Shown in pieces: positions 1 through 12,276 of a DNA stretch of 64,000 bases (position 1 is the stretch's first letter; every line of letters starts with the position of its first letter). The DNA lies in assembly GCF_035046505.1 (NCBI RefSeq), contig NC_089829.1, positions 10,069,396 through 10,133,395 on the forward strand, in the 5' to 3' direction. A program made the position numbers and the translations under genes. This stretch comes from Tiliqua scincoides. Lineage: Eukaryota; Chordata; Lepidosauria; Squamata; Scincidae. Under the pieces are notes generated by a model, which saw only the letters and a list, made by a program, of their open reading frames with translations, did not search any database and had not been told where the DNA came from.

Positions 1-1338
1 AGTTGAGAGGAGGACCCTGCAGTCAGTTTCTAAACATCCAGTTTTTCCCTGGGCCAGGCCACACATTCAGGAACTGTTTGCACAAGTCGCCGTTTTGTAA
101 TCTTAAAATGAAGAAGTGACAATGCCAGTCCCCTCCCCACTTTGAAATACAAATACCAGGTGATACACTGAACATGGACTGCTGACTTTTATTATTGTCT
201 GTTTCAAAGGCACCAAAGAGGGAGTCTGGTGGCTCTGTTTTGTGGAAAGGTGAGACCCAAAGCAAGGTCTCAGGTATAGAATGAAGCACGTGGGCAGATA
301 CATGTGGGAGAAGGCTGCACTTCAAGGATCCAGTGCATCAGCCTCATAGTGCTTCATTGTCTCCACGCTGGGGCCCTTGAGCTGAGGTGCTGTTCTTTCA
401 CCATCAATGGGAAAATGAGTTGGGGGGGATCACCTTAAAGCTGACTACATTTATCTTACAAGCTTTTGTGGGCTCCACTGCATCAAATGCATGAAATGTA
501 TATATCCTCAGCAGGGACCAATGCGCGCGCGCACACACACACATACACACACACACACAAAAGTATTGAGGAAGCAAAAAATGAAGTGAGGCCTGTCATA
601 TGGCAGGCCACACAAGTGATCTTATCTACTGTTGAGTTTAAAGTATCAAAAGACAAGTACAGTGATGATTAACACTGTATGACGTGTTATGTGATGTGAT
701 GATGTGACAAAATTCATAGTCACTGCTATGTTCATTGAAGGCCCAATCCTATCCTCTCCCCTTTTGCCAGTGTTGTTGTCTGCAAACAGGCATGCTGTAT
801 CCAGCGTGGGGGGGGGGATTGGGAGTCTTCAGACAGGGAAAGGAGAATTATTATTTCCCCTTAACCCTCCATAAGCTTCTCGCTCTGTGATGGATCTCCT
901 TGGACCTGTGCCAGCTCTGCAACTGGCACTAGTCCAAGGAGAAGAGAGGGGCAAGGAGGTTGCAAAATGAGGGGATAGGATCCTGTATGCTGCTGGATCC
1001 CACCCTCATAGCCTTCTGCCACCCATTTCCCCTCCCTGCCCAACCCCTGTCTCCACCACTGCCTTAGAAACTTTGGCAGGCGTGGCTAGAACCGGTGAAG
1101 GCCAGGGAGCACTGCCGCCTCTAGCCTCATTGCTCCTAAAATGGCTGCCGACGGAGCACTCCGCATGCTCTTGGTGGCCATTTTGTGACAGCGTAAGAGC
1201 GTTCTACTGTTGCAATGCGCTTTGGCCAGCAACCCAATCTGGGATAGAACTGGACTGTATGTCTGTAATCTGATAGAAATGACTTGTCCCTGCTTAGACC
1301 AGAGATTATCAAATCAGACATCATCATACATTCCAGGG

Positions 1339-1341
<3 letters not shown>

Positions 1342-1400
<59 letters not shown>
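1342..1400. repeat. (CT)n microsatellite
   Basis: About 29 uninterrupted CT units are read directly from the sequence. They produce artefactual Ser-Leu and Arg-Glu repeat frames on the two strands. Confidence 0.98.
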
Positions 1401-1403
<3 letters not shown>

Positions 1404-2092
1404 CTTCCTTTGAAGTTCTTCTGTTTGAAGCATTGCATACTTCAGAACTGCAGCAGAATGTCCTACCAGAAAGGACAAGAAAAGAAGGAGACAAGAAAGC
1501 AGGAGAAGCAGAAGTGGGCAGACAGAGGTGGGCATCCTGACCAATATGCGGCCTAAGGTAAATATCTCAGTTGGCCTCAGAAATGGGCTGGCCCTTCAGT
1601 TTTCAAGGTCCCATCCCCCCCAACAAACTTCTGACGCAGTCCTTGATTTTCTGAGGGTTGGGGAGGAGGAGGAGAGAGAGAGAGAGAATGATAAATTTTT
1701 TGTTTTGTTCTGTGGCTGCAGAGATTTTGGGTTTATCGGAGACTTTTTTTTCTTGTTCTTTTGCAGCAAGGGGCTTTGGTTGAGGCAACACTCATCATTT
1801 CCCCCAAGGACCGCAAAGAAATGATATCACTTCACAACTAAGCCATAAAACCAGCACAGCCATTACGCAAGTTGACAAATTTATTGCGCGAGGTAGAGTT
1901 TTATTGCTGGGAGAGGAGGCAGGCAAGCTGGGCTTATTGCTCCATGAGAGTTTTGTATGAAAAGTCGAACTGCAGGGTGATGCAGACTTCCAGCTCTGCT
2001 GTGTCAGGAGGCTGGAGCTGACTGGCTGCTGGCTGCAAAGGTGGATTTGGGGAGCAGGCTGGAAAATGCTCCACTATTCCACTATGGAACAA

Positions 2093-2094
<2 letters not shown>

Positions 2095-2153
<59 letters not shown>
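2095..2153. repeat. (CT)n microsatellite
   Basis: A second uninterrupted CT run of almost the same length as the one 750 bp upstream. The flanks are not alike, so the two do not look like one duplicated segment. Confidence 0.98.
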
Positions 2154-2156
<3 letters not shown>

Positions 2157-2440
2157 GTGCAGAGTAGCTTTAAACTACTTGCCTCCAACTCTTTTATGTG
2201 AAGGATTAAAAGATGCATTGAGTTGCCCTGTGATCATTTTCTGAAACTAATTTATATTTTTAGTACAATAAACCTACTCTTGTTACATAACACAAATCTG
2301 CATGGCATTTTTATTCCCAAGAGGGAAATTCCAATGTAATGAAGAAACTTTCTAGTGGCTAAGATACTGAACTGTGAATTGGGATTTCTCAGTTCAAATC
2401 TCACTCAGGCTCAGTCCCAAGTCTTGACACCAGCCTGGGG

Positions 2441-2631
2441 CAGGGTGACCAGATCCAATGGAGGACAGAGTGCCTATACCTTTAACCATTGTATAGATCA
2501 TAAGGGAATTCTGGCAGGTGTAGCTTAGCATGGAAAGGCTTAAAAACCTGCACCTGCAAAAATTCCCTCTTCTATACAATGGTTAAAGGTAGAGAGAGGA
2601 ACTCTGTCCTCCACTGGATCTGGTCATTCTG
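2441..2631. mobile_element. Fold-back hAT-like MITE
   Basis: A 191-bp element made almost wholly of two inverted arms of about 75 bp. The left arm begins CAGGGTGACCAGATCC and the right arm ends GGATCTGGTCATTCTG. The flanking octamers gcctgggg and gcttgggg match at 7 of 8 positions, as expected for the 8-bp target duplication of hAT transposases. There is no coding capacity. As single-stranded DNA or RNA it would fold into a long hairpin. The hAT assignment rests on target-site length and the CAG...CTG ends. Confidence 0.8.
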
Positions 2632-3262
2632 GCTTGGGGCTCTCTGTTAGGGAACCTTAGAGCCAGAGACTCCAGAGCCAGCTTCCACTATGGATCCAGC
2701 CCCTCCCATGCTCAGAACTTCGTGCGTCGCTCAGCCCACACATCAGTACCGGCTACAGGCCTGAAGGAATTCAATGGAGTGGTGGGGCAATACAAGGCAC
2801 CAGGCCAGAGAGCTACCTCTTTAAATCTCTTGGCTTTCCAGACAGGGACGATCTGGACCCCAACTCTGACCCTTGGTGGAACAGACTGCTTGTTAGGGAA
2901 CTCTCCAAGGTCCTGAAGTGTTGCCACACCAGTCAACAAAACACACTGTGGTGGGAACAAAGAATTCCTATTGGTTAGGCAGAAAAAGGACACTGACTAT
3001 GGCCAGAGAACAGCCACCAAAAGCTGTTTTCATGAAATTCTTCCATTTCTTCCTGCTTTCTTTGCAGCTTGACTATTTATCTTTTAGTTTTCATTTCCTT
3101 TGGTGTCCTCCCTCCACTGTCTCTACCTTCCCAGAGAGCATTTGTATGTTGCTAAAACACTGGAAAAAGTCATTGCCATGTGCCTGGACTGTGATGGCAG
3201 CAGGAGCCCTTTCTGGCATTCTCTTTTACCACAATGCATTTGTACTGATGTGTGTGTGCTGG
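2632..3262. other. Unassigned intergenic DNA
   Basis: No exon, RNA gene or recognisable repeat was seen. The frames here have no motif and overlap each other on both strands. Confidence 0.5.
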
Positions 3263-4122
3263 CAACCTTCAGTCTCGGAAGACTATGGTATCGCGCTCTG
3301 GATGGTGGTTCTGGCACAGCATCTAGTGTGGCTGAAAAGGACGATTCGGGAGTGACAATCCCTTCCACACTGGGAGCAAGTGTACTGTGTCCCTGGTCTG
3401 TCTCCCTGGCTATGGGCCCTCCTTCTTTGCCTCTTTGCCTCAGAGTGTTGGCCAAGTGTCTTTTCAAACTGGGAAAGGCCATGTTGCACAGCCTGCCTCC
3501 AAGCGGGCCGCTCAGAGGCCAGGGTTTCCCACCTGTTGAGGTCCACTCCTAAGGCCTTCAGATTCCTCTTGCAGATGTCCTTGTATCGCAGCTGTGGTCT
3601 ACCTGTAGGGCGCTTTCCTTGCACGAGTTCTCCATAGAGGATATCCTTTGGGATCCAGCTATCATCCATTCTCACAACATGACCAAGCCAACGCAGGCGT
3701 CTCTGTTTCAGCAGTGCATACATGCTAGGGATTCCAGCAAGTTCCAGGACTGTGTTGTTTGGAACTTTGTCCTGCCAGGTGATGCCGAGGATGCATCGGA
3801 GGCAGCGCATGTGGAATGTGTTCAGTTTCCTCTCCTGTTGTGAGCGAATAGTCCATGACTCGCTGCAGTACAGAAGTGTACTCAGGACGCAAGCTCTGTA
3901 GACCTGGATCTTGGTATGTTCCGTCAGCTTCTTGTTGGACCAGACTCTCTTTGTGAGTCTGGAAAAAGTGGTAGCTGCTTTACCGATGCGTTGGTTTAGC
4001 TCGGTATCGAGAGAAAGAGTGTTGGAGATCGTTGAGCCAAGGTACACAAAGTCATGGACAACCTCCAGTTCATGCGCAGAGATTGTAATGCAGGGAGGTG
4101 AGTCCACATCCTGAACCATGAT
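3263..4122 (-). mobile_element. 5'-truncated non-LTR LINE, RT C-terminus and 3' end
   Basis: An uninterrupted frame of 278 codons (4119 to 3283, minus strand) encodes the C-terminal part of a non-LTR retrotransposon polymerase. Recognisable blocks are FVYLGSTIS, YRACVLSTLLYCSESWT, HMRCLRCILGITW, RLRWLGHVVRM and a terminal CxxC...H zinc-finger-like motif (CSQCGRDCHSR with SHTRCC). The element is cut off at about 4122, where the plus strand reads 'gattaaaaaaaaac'. Its 3' end at about 3263 carries the sequence 'agactgaaggttgcca', also found at the end of the 5S-derived SINEs in this window. The open frame suggests a recent insertion. The clade (RTE-, R4- or I-like) is not settled. Confidence 0.85.
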
Positions 4123-5527
4123 GTGCAGTGATTAAAAAAAAACAAAAACAAAAACCTTGTACATCCCACTCCTCCACAGCATCTCCAGAAGCTCAGCGAT
4201 GATGTCATAAGTAATCACTGGATTTCTGGAAAAGCTACACTCTAGGTTTGAGCTGCATAGCTTATGGGAAACACTATCAGGCACTGTGCCTTTAAGGATC
4301 TTCCCTTTGGGGTAGAGGGGGAGCCTGGGAGGAGTAAGGGCTCAGTTGAAACTGGTCCTCTGTTGAGGCAGGTTGCTCATTTGGAGTGCTCTGACATCCC
4401 AGATCCTAGCCTAGTGTGTGTTGTTCCTTCTACGGACAGCCCAGAGTCACATGCTCTGAAAGAACAAATAATGCTTTGGGAGCATTTTGTGCCTGTTACA
4501 GTTTCCTGTTTCCTGCACCTGTTACAGTTTCTGAATACTCTTCAAGGGTAGCCCCACACAAAGTAAGCTGTAGTAGCCTACTGGGATGAAAGTATTGTCT
4601 GTAGCTCATTGTAGATTTGCACATGTGATGCAGAAGTTATTAAGTGATGGCCCTGGATGGGTGAACAGCTTCTCAGGTTCCAATGCTAGATCTTGGCAGC
4701 AGCAATGCATCTTGGCCAGCAGATGTCAGAACCACAGCACTAAAAACTAGTCAACAATCGTTTTTCAAAGTACAGTAAAGGCAAATTAATTGATTTTGCC
4801 CCCCCTCCCCCGTACAGGACTGGTGTGTAATGAACAGTCTAAGAAAGACAGCAGTCAGAATGCCTGTGGATCAGCACCTGCAGGTAAGTAACTACACAAA
4901 AAGGCCCATTAGATTTAGCCCTTGGGTAAAAAATGTGGTCGGTGTTAAGAGTATGCAAGCTTTTGGCTCATGCAGGACACTTCACACATGGGTGGGAAAA
5001 AGCCAACGGAAGAAGGCACAATTCCAGCAGAGAGCATAGGACGGGACGAGACATGGATGTGGGGTTGCAGGTCTGGAAAGATTGGTCTGACTTTTTCCAT
5101 TTAGACTGATCCATTGCCACAGAAATGGGAAGGGCAGGGCTGAGACCTCTGGGGCTTGCCTTGGAGATGTCACAAGACAGGCTCCCTTTGAAAAACAGAG
5201 GCAGCATTTCAATGCTGGGCCGTTCAATTTCTGGCTGTTCTGGCTTCTTTCCTGACTCTTCGTCTCCCACAGTGGTTGCCCACAACCTGCTCTAATACTG
5301 CAAGGACCCCTCTTTTGGGGGTCATGTGAAATCCTGGCTAAGGCAAGAGCCTGCAAGTTGTGTTCAATGGTGATTGGAGTGACCCAGCTATTTCCAGTGA
5401 CCCAGTTCACTCCTGTTTGATTCCTTTCCTTCGGCGACAATGAGAAGTCCACCCTTGGATGTGGGGGGTTGATGCAGCACAGGCATAATGAAGCTCTTCG
5501 TCACAATGGGTCTTGTTTGGGAGTAGT
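4123..5527. other. Unassigned intergenic DNA
   Basis: No gene is seen. Minus-strand frames near 4980-5450 lack domain motifs and splice support. A short C/T tract lies around 4800. Confidence 0.5.
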
Positions 5528-5885
5528 TTCCTGCCCAAAACTCATGATGTTGTTGGGCTTCCTCCCTGGTTCCCAGAGGGGAATCAGCAAAATTCTGATG
5601 CAGGCTGAAGACCCATTTCCAGAAGAGTAGGAACCAAAGTGATCTGCACCCAGGGAAACAAGGGGGGTAGTGCCAAATATTCACACCACTGCTGTGTCCC
5701 CTCCTTTTCTCCCTAGATACCTGAAGATCCCCAGTGTTGCCAGTATGTCCCTGAGGTGAAAGAAGGCATGGGCAAAACAGGCAACTGCCAGGAGAGCCAC
5801 AAGGCCTAGTGGTTAGCAACAGCCCTCCCACCCTTCTCCTCCTCTCATTGATTGGTCTGCTTGTACTGGGGATTTGGTAGGATTC
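5528..5885. repeat. Diverged repeat, copy 1 of 2
   Basis: This segment is homologous by eye to 8240-8822 in the same orientation. Shared landmarks in order are a 'ctgatgcaggctgaagaccc'-like block, 'agagtaggaacc', 'attcacacca', 'gttgccag.atgtccctg', 'gcctagtggttagc' with 'agccctccca', and 'ggggatttg'. Divergence and length differences suggest an old dispersed repeat or a local duplication. No coding capacity is evident. Confidence 0.65.
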
Positions 5886-7507
5886 CAAGGCCACAAACAA
5901 GGCACTTTGCTTTGAAAACCCTGACAAAACTTTTTTTAAAAAAGCAAACAGCCCTTGAAGAACAGTTGGACACCCTCCAATCCTTTTTTTTTTCTTGGGT
6001 TCAATCAACTTTGTGGCCTTCAGCTGAGAGAATGACATTGCGCATGAAAGAGTCCAGACATATGCAGCACAAAACATGTCCAAACTGGTTCTGAAACCAC
6101 TTGGTCAAGTCAGCAATGCAACTGGAGCAGAACAAGACTCTCTAAAGACACCACCGGCACCAGAATCCAATCCAAATGTGATGTGAACTGAGGAGATTTG
6201 GAGCAAGACTCTTCACAGGAGGCAGGAGCGATCGTGGAACATGCTGGGGGAGTGGTTGTGCACCTATAGATGATGCAGCCTGCGCAGCTCCAAAGGTTAC
6301 ATGGTGCTATGCCCAGTTCTTGAGTAGAGTGATGGAGGGAGGGGTGGCCACCCACCACTTGCAGGGAGGAGGAGAAGCCCCTTAGAAACTCTGCTGGCCT
6401 TTCCACCTTTCAGAGAAATCTCCCAAGAAGGAAGCACTGGTGGACTGGCAAGGAACATGCGCTCCTTGGTCACCAAAGAAAGCTAATGGTCTCAATAAAT
6501 TCCAGCAGACGGAGGCATCAAGAATTATGAATAGAGGTGTTTGTTTCCAGTGAGTAAGACAGGACTATCTTACTGAACACAATGGGCTTACTTCTGAGTA
6601 AATAAATAACACCATTTTCAAACCCTTCAAGTTATGAGGGGTATGGGAAGGGGCCCTGTAGAAACTGTGGTGGGGAAAGGTTAATCAGGTTTATTCAAGA
6701 AGGAGGGAGATCAAGATTTGACTGGTGAGCAGCTGCCCTCCAGACAGCAGGACCTTGAAGACCCCAGAGGAACCCTGACCACTCTGGAGTCAGTGGGCTG
6801 GTGACACATCTTCCCTTTGTGACATCATCTGACAGTTGCTGAGGGCTGCATAAATAGGAGGGGACTTGGAGAGGCTGAGTGTGGGTTGTTAGAGGAGAGG
6901 TGGAGAGAGGTGGTGAAGGAGAGGAGAGTCAGAGTTATTTGGTGGTTGTTTGGTGAATTGATTTGGACGTGTGGCATGAAAGGTGGAGCAAAAGGAAGAG
7001 TGAAAGGAGGTTTGAAAGGCAGAGCAGAGTGAGCATGCTGGTGTGAAAGAGGTGTGTGGAGCTAGTGGAGCCATCTTTTTATTTTCTATTTCTGTTTATT
7101 TCCTTTGATTTATTTTTTAAATTTCTTTTTCTTCTTCAATTTATTTGGGTGGGAGAGTAGTTATTTTCTTTATATTTGATGCATTTTGTTCAGTTATTTT
7201 TCTCTTTTCTTTTTCCCCAGTTTCTTTTCTTTGGGGCTTTTGGGAAGGGTCTTTGTGTGTGTGTTAGCATAGACAGATCTTGATAGGGTTAGAGGTAGGT
7301 TTAAGTACAGAGGACTTTAGATAGGGATTTTTTTTGTTGTTATCTTAGTCTTATTTTCTTATCTTATGCTTATTTTATAGTTTGAGCCTTGGGGGGAGGG
7401 ATACTTCTGAGGAGGTGTTAGGGAGAAATTAGTAATTTAGTAATAATGAGTCTTAGGGAGGGAACAGGATGCTGCTGGGACAGGCTAAAAATGTAAGTTG
7501 GACTTTG
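5886..7507. other. Unassigned intergenic DNA
   Basis: No exon was recognised. A fragment resembling the fold-back MITE family lies around 6541-6600 ('gggcttacttctgagtaa'). A purine-rich run at about 6880-7070 is followed by a T-rich stretch to about 7440. A TATA-like 'gcataaatagga' occurs at 6848, but nothing else supports a promoter. Confidence 0.45.
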
Positions 7508-7832
7508 CAGGAGGTCTGGTCTAGAGGGTAGAGCCTCCATTTGCCTGAAGATAACATCCGAAGGTCGCCAGTTCGAGGCCACCGGCACCGTGCGACCTTG
7601 AAGCAGCTGACAAGCTGAGCCGAGTTATTCCATCTGCTCTGAGCGTGGGAGGATGGAGGCCAGAATGTTGCGACCAGATCAAGACTATAACACCTGAATG
7701 TTGTGGTTCTTGTAAGATAGAACATTCTTTCAAATTGTAAAAATCCTTATGGGGATTTAATAAGCCTGCTTATGTAAACCACCTTGAATAAAGTCTTGAA
7801 TAAAGACCAAGAAAGGCGGTATATAAATACCT

Positions 7833-7834
<2 letters not shown>
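7508..7834 (+). mobile_element. tRNA-derived squamate SINE with BovB-like 3' tail
   Basis: The 5' part has a polymerase III A-box region ('ggtctagagggtagagcc') and a B-box region ('ggtcgccagttcgaggcc'). The body is unrelated, and the 3' end reads 'aaccaccttgaataaag' and 'aaggcggtatataaatac', the tail type of RTE/BovB-mobilised SINEs. It runs into an ATT microsatellite. Three further copies are at 24849-25190, 27345-27580 and 63673-64000. Confidence 0.85.

Positions 7835-7912
<78 letters not shown>
7835..7912. repeat. (ATT)n microsatellite, SINE tail
   Basis: About 26 ATT units directly follow the SINE 3' end, the usual place for tail-derived microsatellite growth. Confidence 0.95.
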
Positions 7913-8239
7913 TGCAGCTCCCCATAAGACCTCAGGACAGATCCGAAAGAATCCCCCCTTAATCCACAGTTAAGGGGGAGTGGAGGGGGCTGATCCTCCT
8001 GCTTGTCCCTTCATGGTTCACCAATCACCTCAATCACCTCATTCCCACCTTCCTTCCTCATCGCTGGTGGCTCCCGCCCTAGCTGCTTCCTCTCTAGTCC
8101 TTCATCAAAAATGGAGCCAGAACTGATAAATCCATCCTGTGGTCTGGTGGCTCAATGCAACACAAGCTCCTATAGCGACCCAACCTGGTCTGAGAGGGCA
8201 AACAAAATAAGGATTCCAACACAATGGAGCTTATTTTTT

Positions 8240-8822
8240 ATGTACCCAGAACTCGCCCTGTTGTTTGTGCCTCCTCCATTGTTCATCAATGGGAGCCAAA
8301 TTCTGGTGCATGCTTAAGACCCTTTGCCAGGAGAGTAGGAACCACAGCCCCCTACACCTGGGGACATGGGAGGGAGGCCCCACACATTCACACCAAGAAT
8401 CCTTTCCTGTTCTGCCCCCTCCTTTGCTTCCTGTAGGCTTGCCAGTTTGCTAGGTTTGCCAATTTTTCCCAGTGGGAGATTGGGCAAAACAAAGGTCAAA
8501 AAAGGCAAAATGCCTAGTGGGTAGGAACGGCCCCAGTGCACACTTATGTCTGGTGCATACCTAGGTCTCTTTACTAGCACATCTGACACATGGAAGAGAT
8601 GACTCAGGAGTTTGCACCAAGAACCCCTTTGGCTCTGTCCTCTCCTTTGTGTCCTAGGACCTTATGATCACCAGGGTTGCCAGGATGTCCCTGTGATGGA
8701 AGAGGGAAGGGGCATTTTTCAGAAGGGTTGCAATGCCTAGTAGTTAGCGAAAGCCCTCCCACACTCATTCTCTCTCTTCCCACTGATGAAGATGCAAGTC
8801 TTTGGGGATTTGATACAATTCT
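8240..8822. repeat. Diverged repeat, copy 2 of 2
   Basis: Same-orientation partner of 5528-5885. This copy is longer, with roughly 100-200 bp of extra sequence around 8450-8620 that repeats parts of the unit ('gcatacctaggtctctttac' echoes the earlier 'gcatgcttaagaccctttgc'). No open frame with a recognisable domain is present. Confidence 0.6.
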
Positions 8823-9869
8823 CTTGCTGCCGCCACGTCAGGGAAGCCGTGTAGCAGTGCAATGCTACTTGGGAGGCACCCAGGGTTTAGAACCTTGGTG
8901 CCTGAGGGAGAGTGCTAAAAGCAGAAGCACTCTGAGGGTTTGAAAGTTAGAACTAGAGCAGCAAGGAGACAGAGCAATGAGTGAGACACAGCAGACATTC
9001 AGAGGGTTGATGCAGGGAGAGCTGAGCCGGAAGTAGGACGGTATGAGATTGAGAGAGAAGTCCGTCCTCCCGGCTAGCTTCCTAAGACTTTTATTCATTC
9101 TCAACACATGATGCAAAACTATGCAATAGGGAAAATTACTGAAGGTTGCTGAAATCTGCACTGCTAAGAAACCTGCTGGCTCTGGCTTGACCGCAATACA
9201 CATTCCTGAGATATGTGCTTCTTCATAACATCCTCTGTTTACCGGCTCCTGAGCTTCAACCTTCGCAACTGGCCCACTCTGGTGTGCCGGAGTGGGGGGG
9301 GGCAGCAGGTTTGCCTGCCTGCCGGTTGCCATGTTACTAAGGCTAAGCTCAGCAACTGTGCACATAAACACTACAAAGCCGGACAGAGACGCTGACTCAG
9401 AAACTCTCTCTCTCTCTCCAATATGTAAAGGAGGTCCCCAAATATTGGGATTCCTTCTTACTCCAAAGCCCAGGCAAACAAGAATGATGCTGGGGCAGAC
9501 CGGCTGGCTTTGGCCGCTTATCTCTCATTTTAAACCACACGTATCACTGAGCTGAAATGCTGAAGCCAGATAAATATTGGTACATCAGCATATCGTTGCT
9601 CCTTTTTTCTCTCAGGCAGGGTCCCAGATGGAGCCTTCTCCCAATTTTGCTGATGTTATTTTAGCTTTGGCATCAATCCTCAGTTATGAGTCCTTTCGCC
9701 GAGGGGCCTATGTGTTCATTTATGGGTGCGTCAGGCAGAAACAGCTGGTTGAAATTTCTGCAAAACCCATTCAGAGACTTTGACTGAATCCTACTCCCAA
9801 CTCTGGGTGCAAATCCCAGAGAGTCCATCTAGATAAATGTCTTCCAGAGGGGTACCCAGAGCTATGTGA
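8823..9869. other. Unassigned intergenic DNA
   Basis: No gene is seen. A short CT run lies near 9404-9418. The 168-codon minus-strand frame at 8865-9371 has no domain and no splice context. Confidence 0.5.
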
Positions 9870-10049
9870 GGGCCCAATTCTATCCCATTCTCCAGTGCTG
9901 GTGCAACTGTGCCAATGGAGTATGCACTGCATCCAGTGGGGGGGGGGGCAGTCACAGAGGCCTCCTCAAGGTATGGGAACATTTGTTCCCTTACCTCAGG
10001 GCTGCATTGTGGCTGCACCGGTGCTGGAAAGTTGGATAGGATTGGGCCC
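9870..10049. mobile_element. Short-TIR MITE (gggcccaatcc family)
   Basis: A 180-bp element beginning gggcccaattctatccca and ending ttggataggattgggccc, so the ends are inverted copies. Internal landmarks are 'gtgctgg', 'ccaatgg', 'aggcctcctcaaggta' and 'gttcccttacctc'. Other copies are at 13089-13267, 34610-34810, 57416-57593, 59648-59822 and 59827-59990. Ends starting GGG with short target sites resemble PIF/Harbinger derivatives. That class is an inference. Confidence 0.8.
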
Positions 10050-12276
10050 TTAGTCTCTAGCAGTAAAACTGACAGAAAGTCTTTGTGGTGCATTAAACAT
10101 TAACAAATGTAGTGTTGTCATGAACCTTATGCACCTGATTCCCAAAATATGGAGTTTGACATATGGATGTCTGAGTTACAGATGGTTGCAGGTGCAGTAT
10201 GTTCGTTGTGATGGTCCAGCAAGACCCTGCTGTTTTGAGGTACGTACATTCCAACTTGCAGACACATGCATGTAATGGAACTGGTATGTACATAGAGGAC
10301 AAACATCTGAATAGAATAGAGGGCTTGTGGTGGCAGATCTCACAATCCACTGCTCTAAGTTCTTACTTGATCATGTCATTCCATCATTGGCATTGCTAGG
10401 AGAGTGCAGGGGGTGTGGGATGCACGGACAGGAGGGGTGACACCACTGTTAGTCAAAATTGTTAAAATCTTGGTATTTTGGAATTATATCATCGTCTTAG
10501 ATATCATTTGGTGTGTGAGTTCATGCGGAATGCAATGAAACAAACCGTGTTGAAAACCAAAAAACCAGTGGGCGTGGGGCAATGGTGCATCACCACGCCC
10601 ACTGCCTGGGGTGTTGCCCTGCCTGCTGCATGGGCAGGTGGTCCATCATGGGGGTAATGTGCTGGCCTCCCTCACCGGGTAATGCAAGCCCTATTGACGC
10701 CATTGCATCCCATACTCAGATCTGACTGGCTGTATGGTGTATGATACCCTCACCTTCTCAAGGTGACCCCTGATTGGCTGGGATCAGAGTCCTAGAAAAG
10801 AAAGAGTAAGGTTCATTGAGAGGGAAGGATTAGAGCACAGCCAAAGGATCCTGTGGAGTTCAGCAGACAGGTGGGGGAAAGGCGAGGAAAAAGGAAAGAG
10901 GGGCACATTTCAACTCCTTGAAACGCATTCTGTACCAAAATGATTGCCAGGGAATTTTCAGGAGCATGAGAGTCCAGAGATCAGCTGCTGTACAGGAAGT
11001 CCATGAACTTGGCTGCAGCTTTTGCCGCAAGCTGCACTCATCTATAACTTACTGGGAGAAGTACAACCGCAGATGTTAGTATTCTGTGCCACAGCTCCAC
11101 TCTGCCGATAGCAATCTGCCTGGAAGGCAAAACTATTCACAGTAAAAGCAATGCGGCACGGGCACAAACATCCTTCGTCTTCTCCCCTCCAATGGCTGGA
11201 TAAAAACTGCCACCCTCACTCAACAATCCCACCCTTATTTTGTGGACTGCGTAAAGCTGGGCTACTTTCACGTCATGTTGTGTGCATGCACAGACAGCCA
11301 CGAAGACACATTAGTGTTGTGTGAATGCAATACATCTTTGTTTTTTTAAGTAAATACTGCCCCCCTCGAAACTGCATCAAACACGGATCAAATGCCCTGC
11401 TGTATGTTCAAGGACTATGATCGGTGCATAGCTACATAGATCATGTGTACCATGCTGTATACAAGAAGGGCTATTCACCCATTGCATTGCACACAGATTG
11501 TTGACCTGTACATGTGTATAGTAATCACACAGTGGGCCAGTCCGGATTACATCTTGTCTTTTTTGCACATTTGTGGGGGAAGCACATCATGTTTGTGCTT
11601 GCCTCACCCACTTCCAGGCATGCTATGGCTTTTGAACCTTGCGTGAACTGCTCCCTTGCGTACAATTTAGATTAAAAGCCCTAGCATCCCAAGACATGGT
11701 TGAACCATGCAACCTCATGACCTGCTCACAGAGCACACGTGTAAAAAGGGGCATGTTACCTGAACTGATCTACTACATTCATTACATGTACGGTTGCCTG
11801 TATGCTACATTTAAGAGGTCCAGTCCTTGGGTTCATTTTTAAAATGAAAGCACGTACAAGCAAACATTCACACACAGAAGTGTGCATATGTACCGATTCC
11901 TAGTATAGAGGTATCCAGCGCAATGTGTGAACAGCCTGTAAATGTGCTGACAAATGTGGAAATGTGTTGATGAGGTTAATCTGCATATAAGATTAGGAAA
12001 AGGAAGATTTATGCTCTGTCCAGTTTTGAAGGGGTAGACTTGCAGGGCAAAAGGGCTTCTTATTATCATACTTGATTATCACACAGGCCACCCTGTCAGC
12101 AGTGCCCCTTCTGCTAAGGTGTCACTGCTGAAAAGGCATCCTGTGTGATAATTGGGCTGTTCCAGCACTGCCCTTTCAGCAGCACGCCTCTGCTGAGACA
12201 TTGAGAGGGGGAGAGGGAAGGAGGACTCAGAAGGCAAAGGACAGTAGAGGTAAGAGGCAGACCAGGAGGGGTGAGG
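10050..12276. other. Unassigned intergenic DNA
   Basis: More than 2 kb with no exon, RNA gene or repeat that I can name. Short frames are scattered over both strands without motifs. Confidence 0.5.

Larger units (their letters stand above)
1..2440. other. Intergenic stretch, no gene seen
   Basis: No coding exon is recognisable on either strand. The stretch holds a short CA run near 533-560 and two long CT microsatellites listed separately. A possible tRNA-like SINE head lies around 2350-2410, where 'gttcaaatctcactc' resembles a polymerase III B box. The translated frames through the CT runs are microsatellite artefacts. Confidence 0.6.

Noticed and set aside
1136-2244. Frames of 60-100 codons rich in Ser-Leu or Arg-Glu
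   Set aside because: They are translations of CT/GA microsatellites on both strands; the same applies to 14489-14802.
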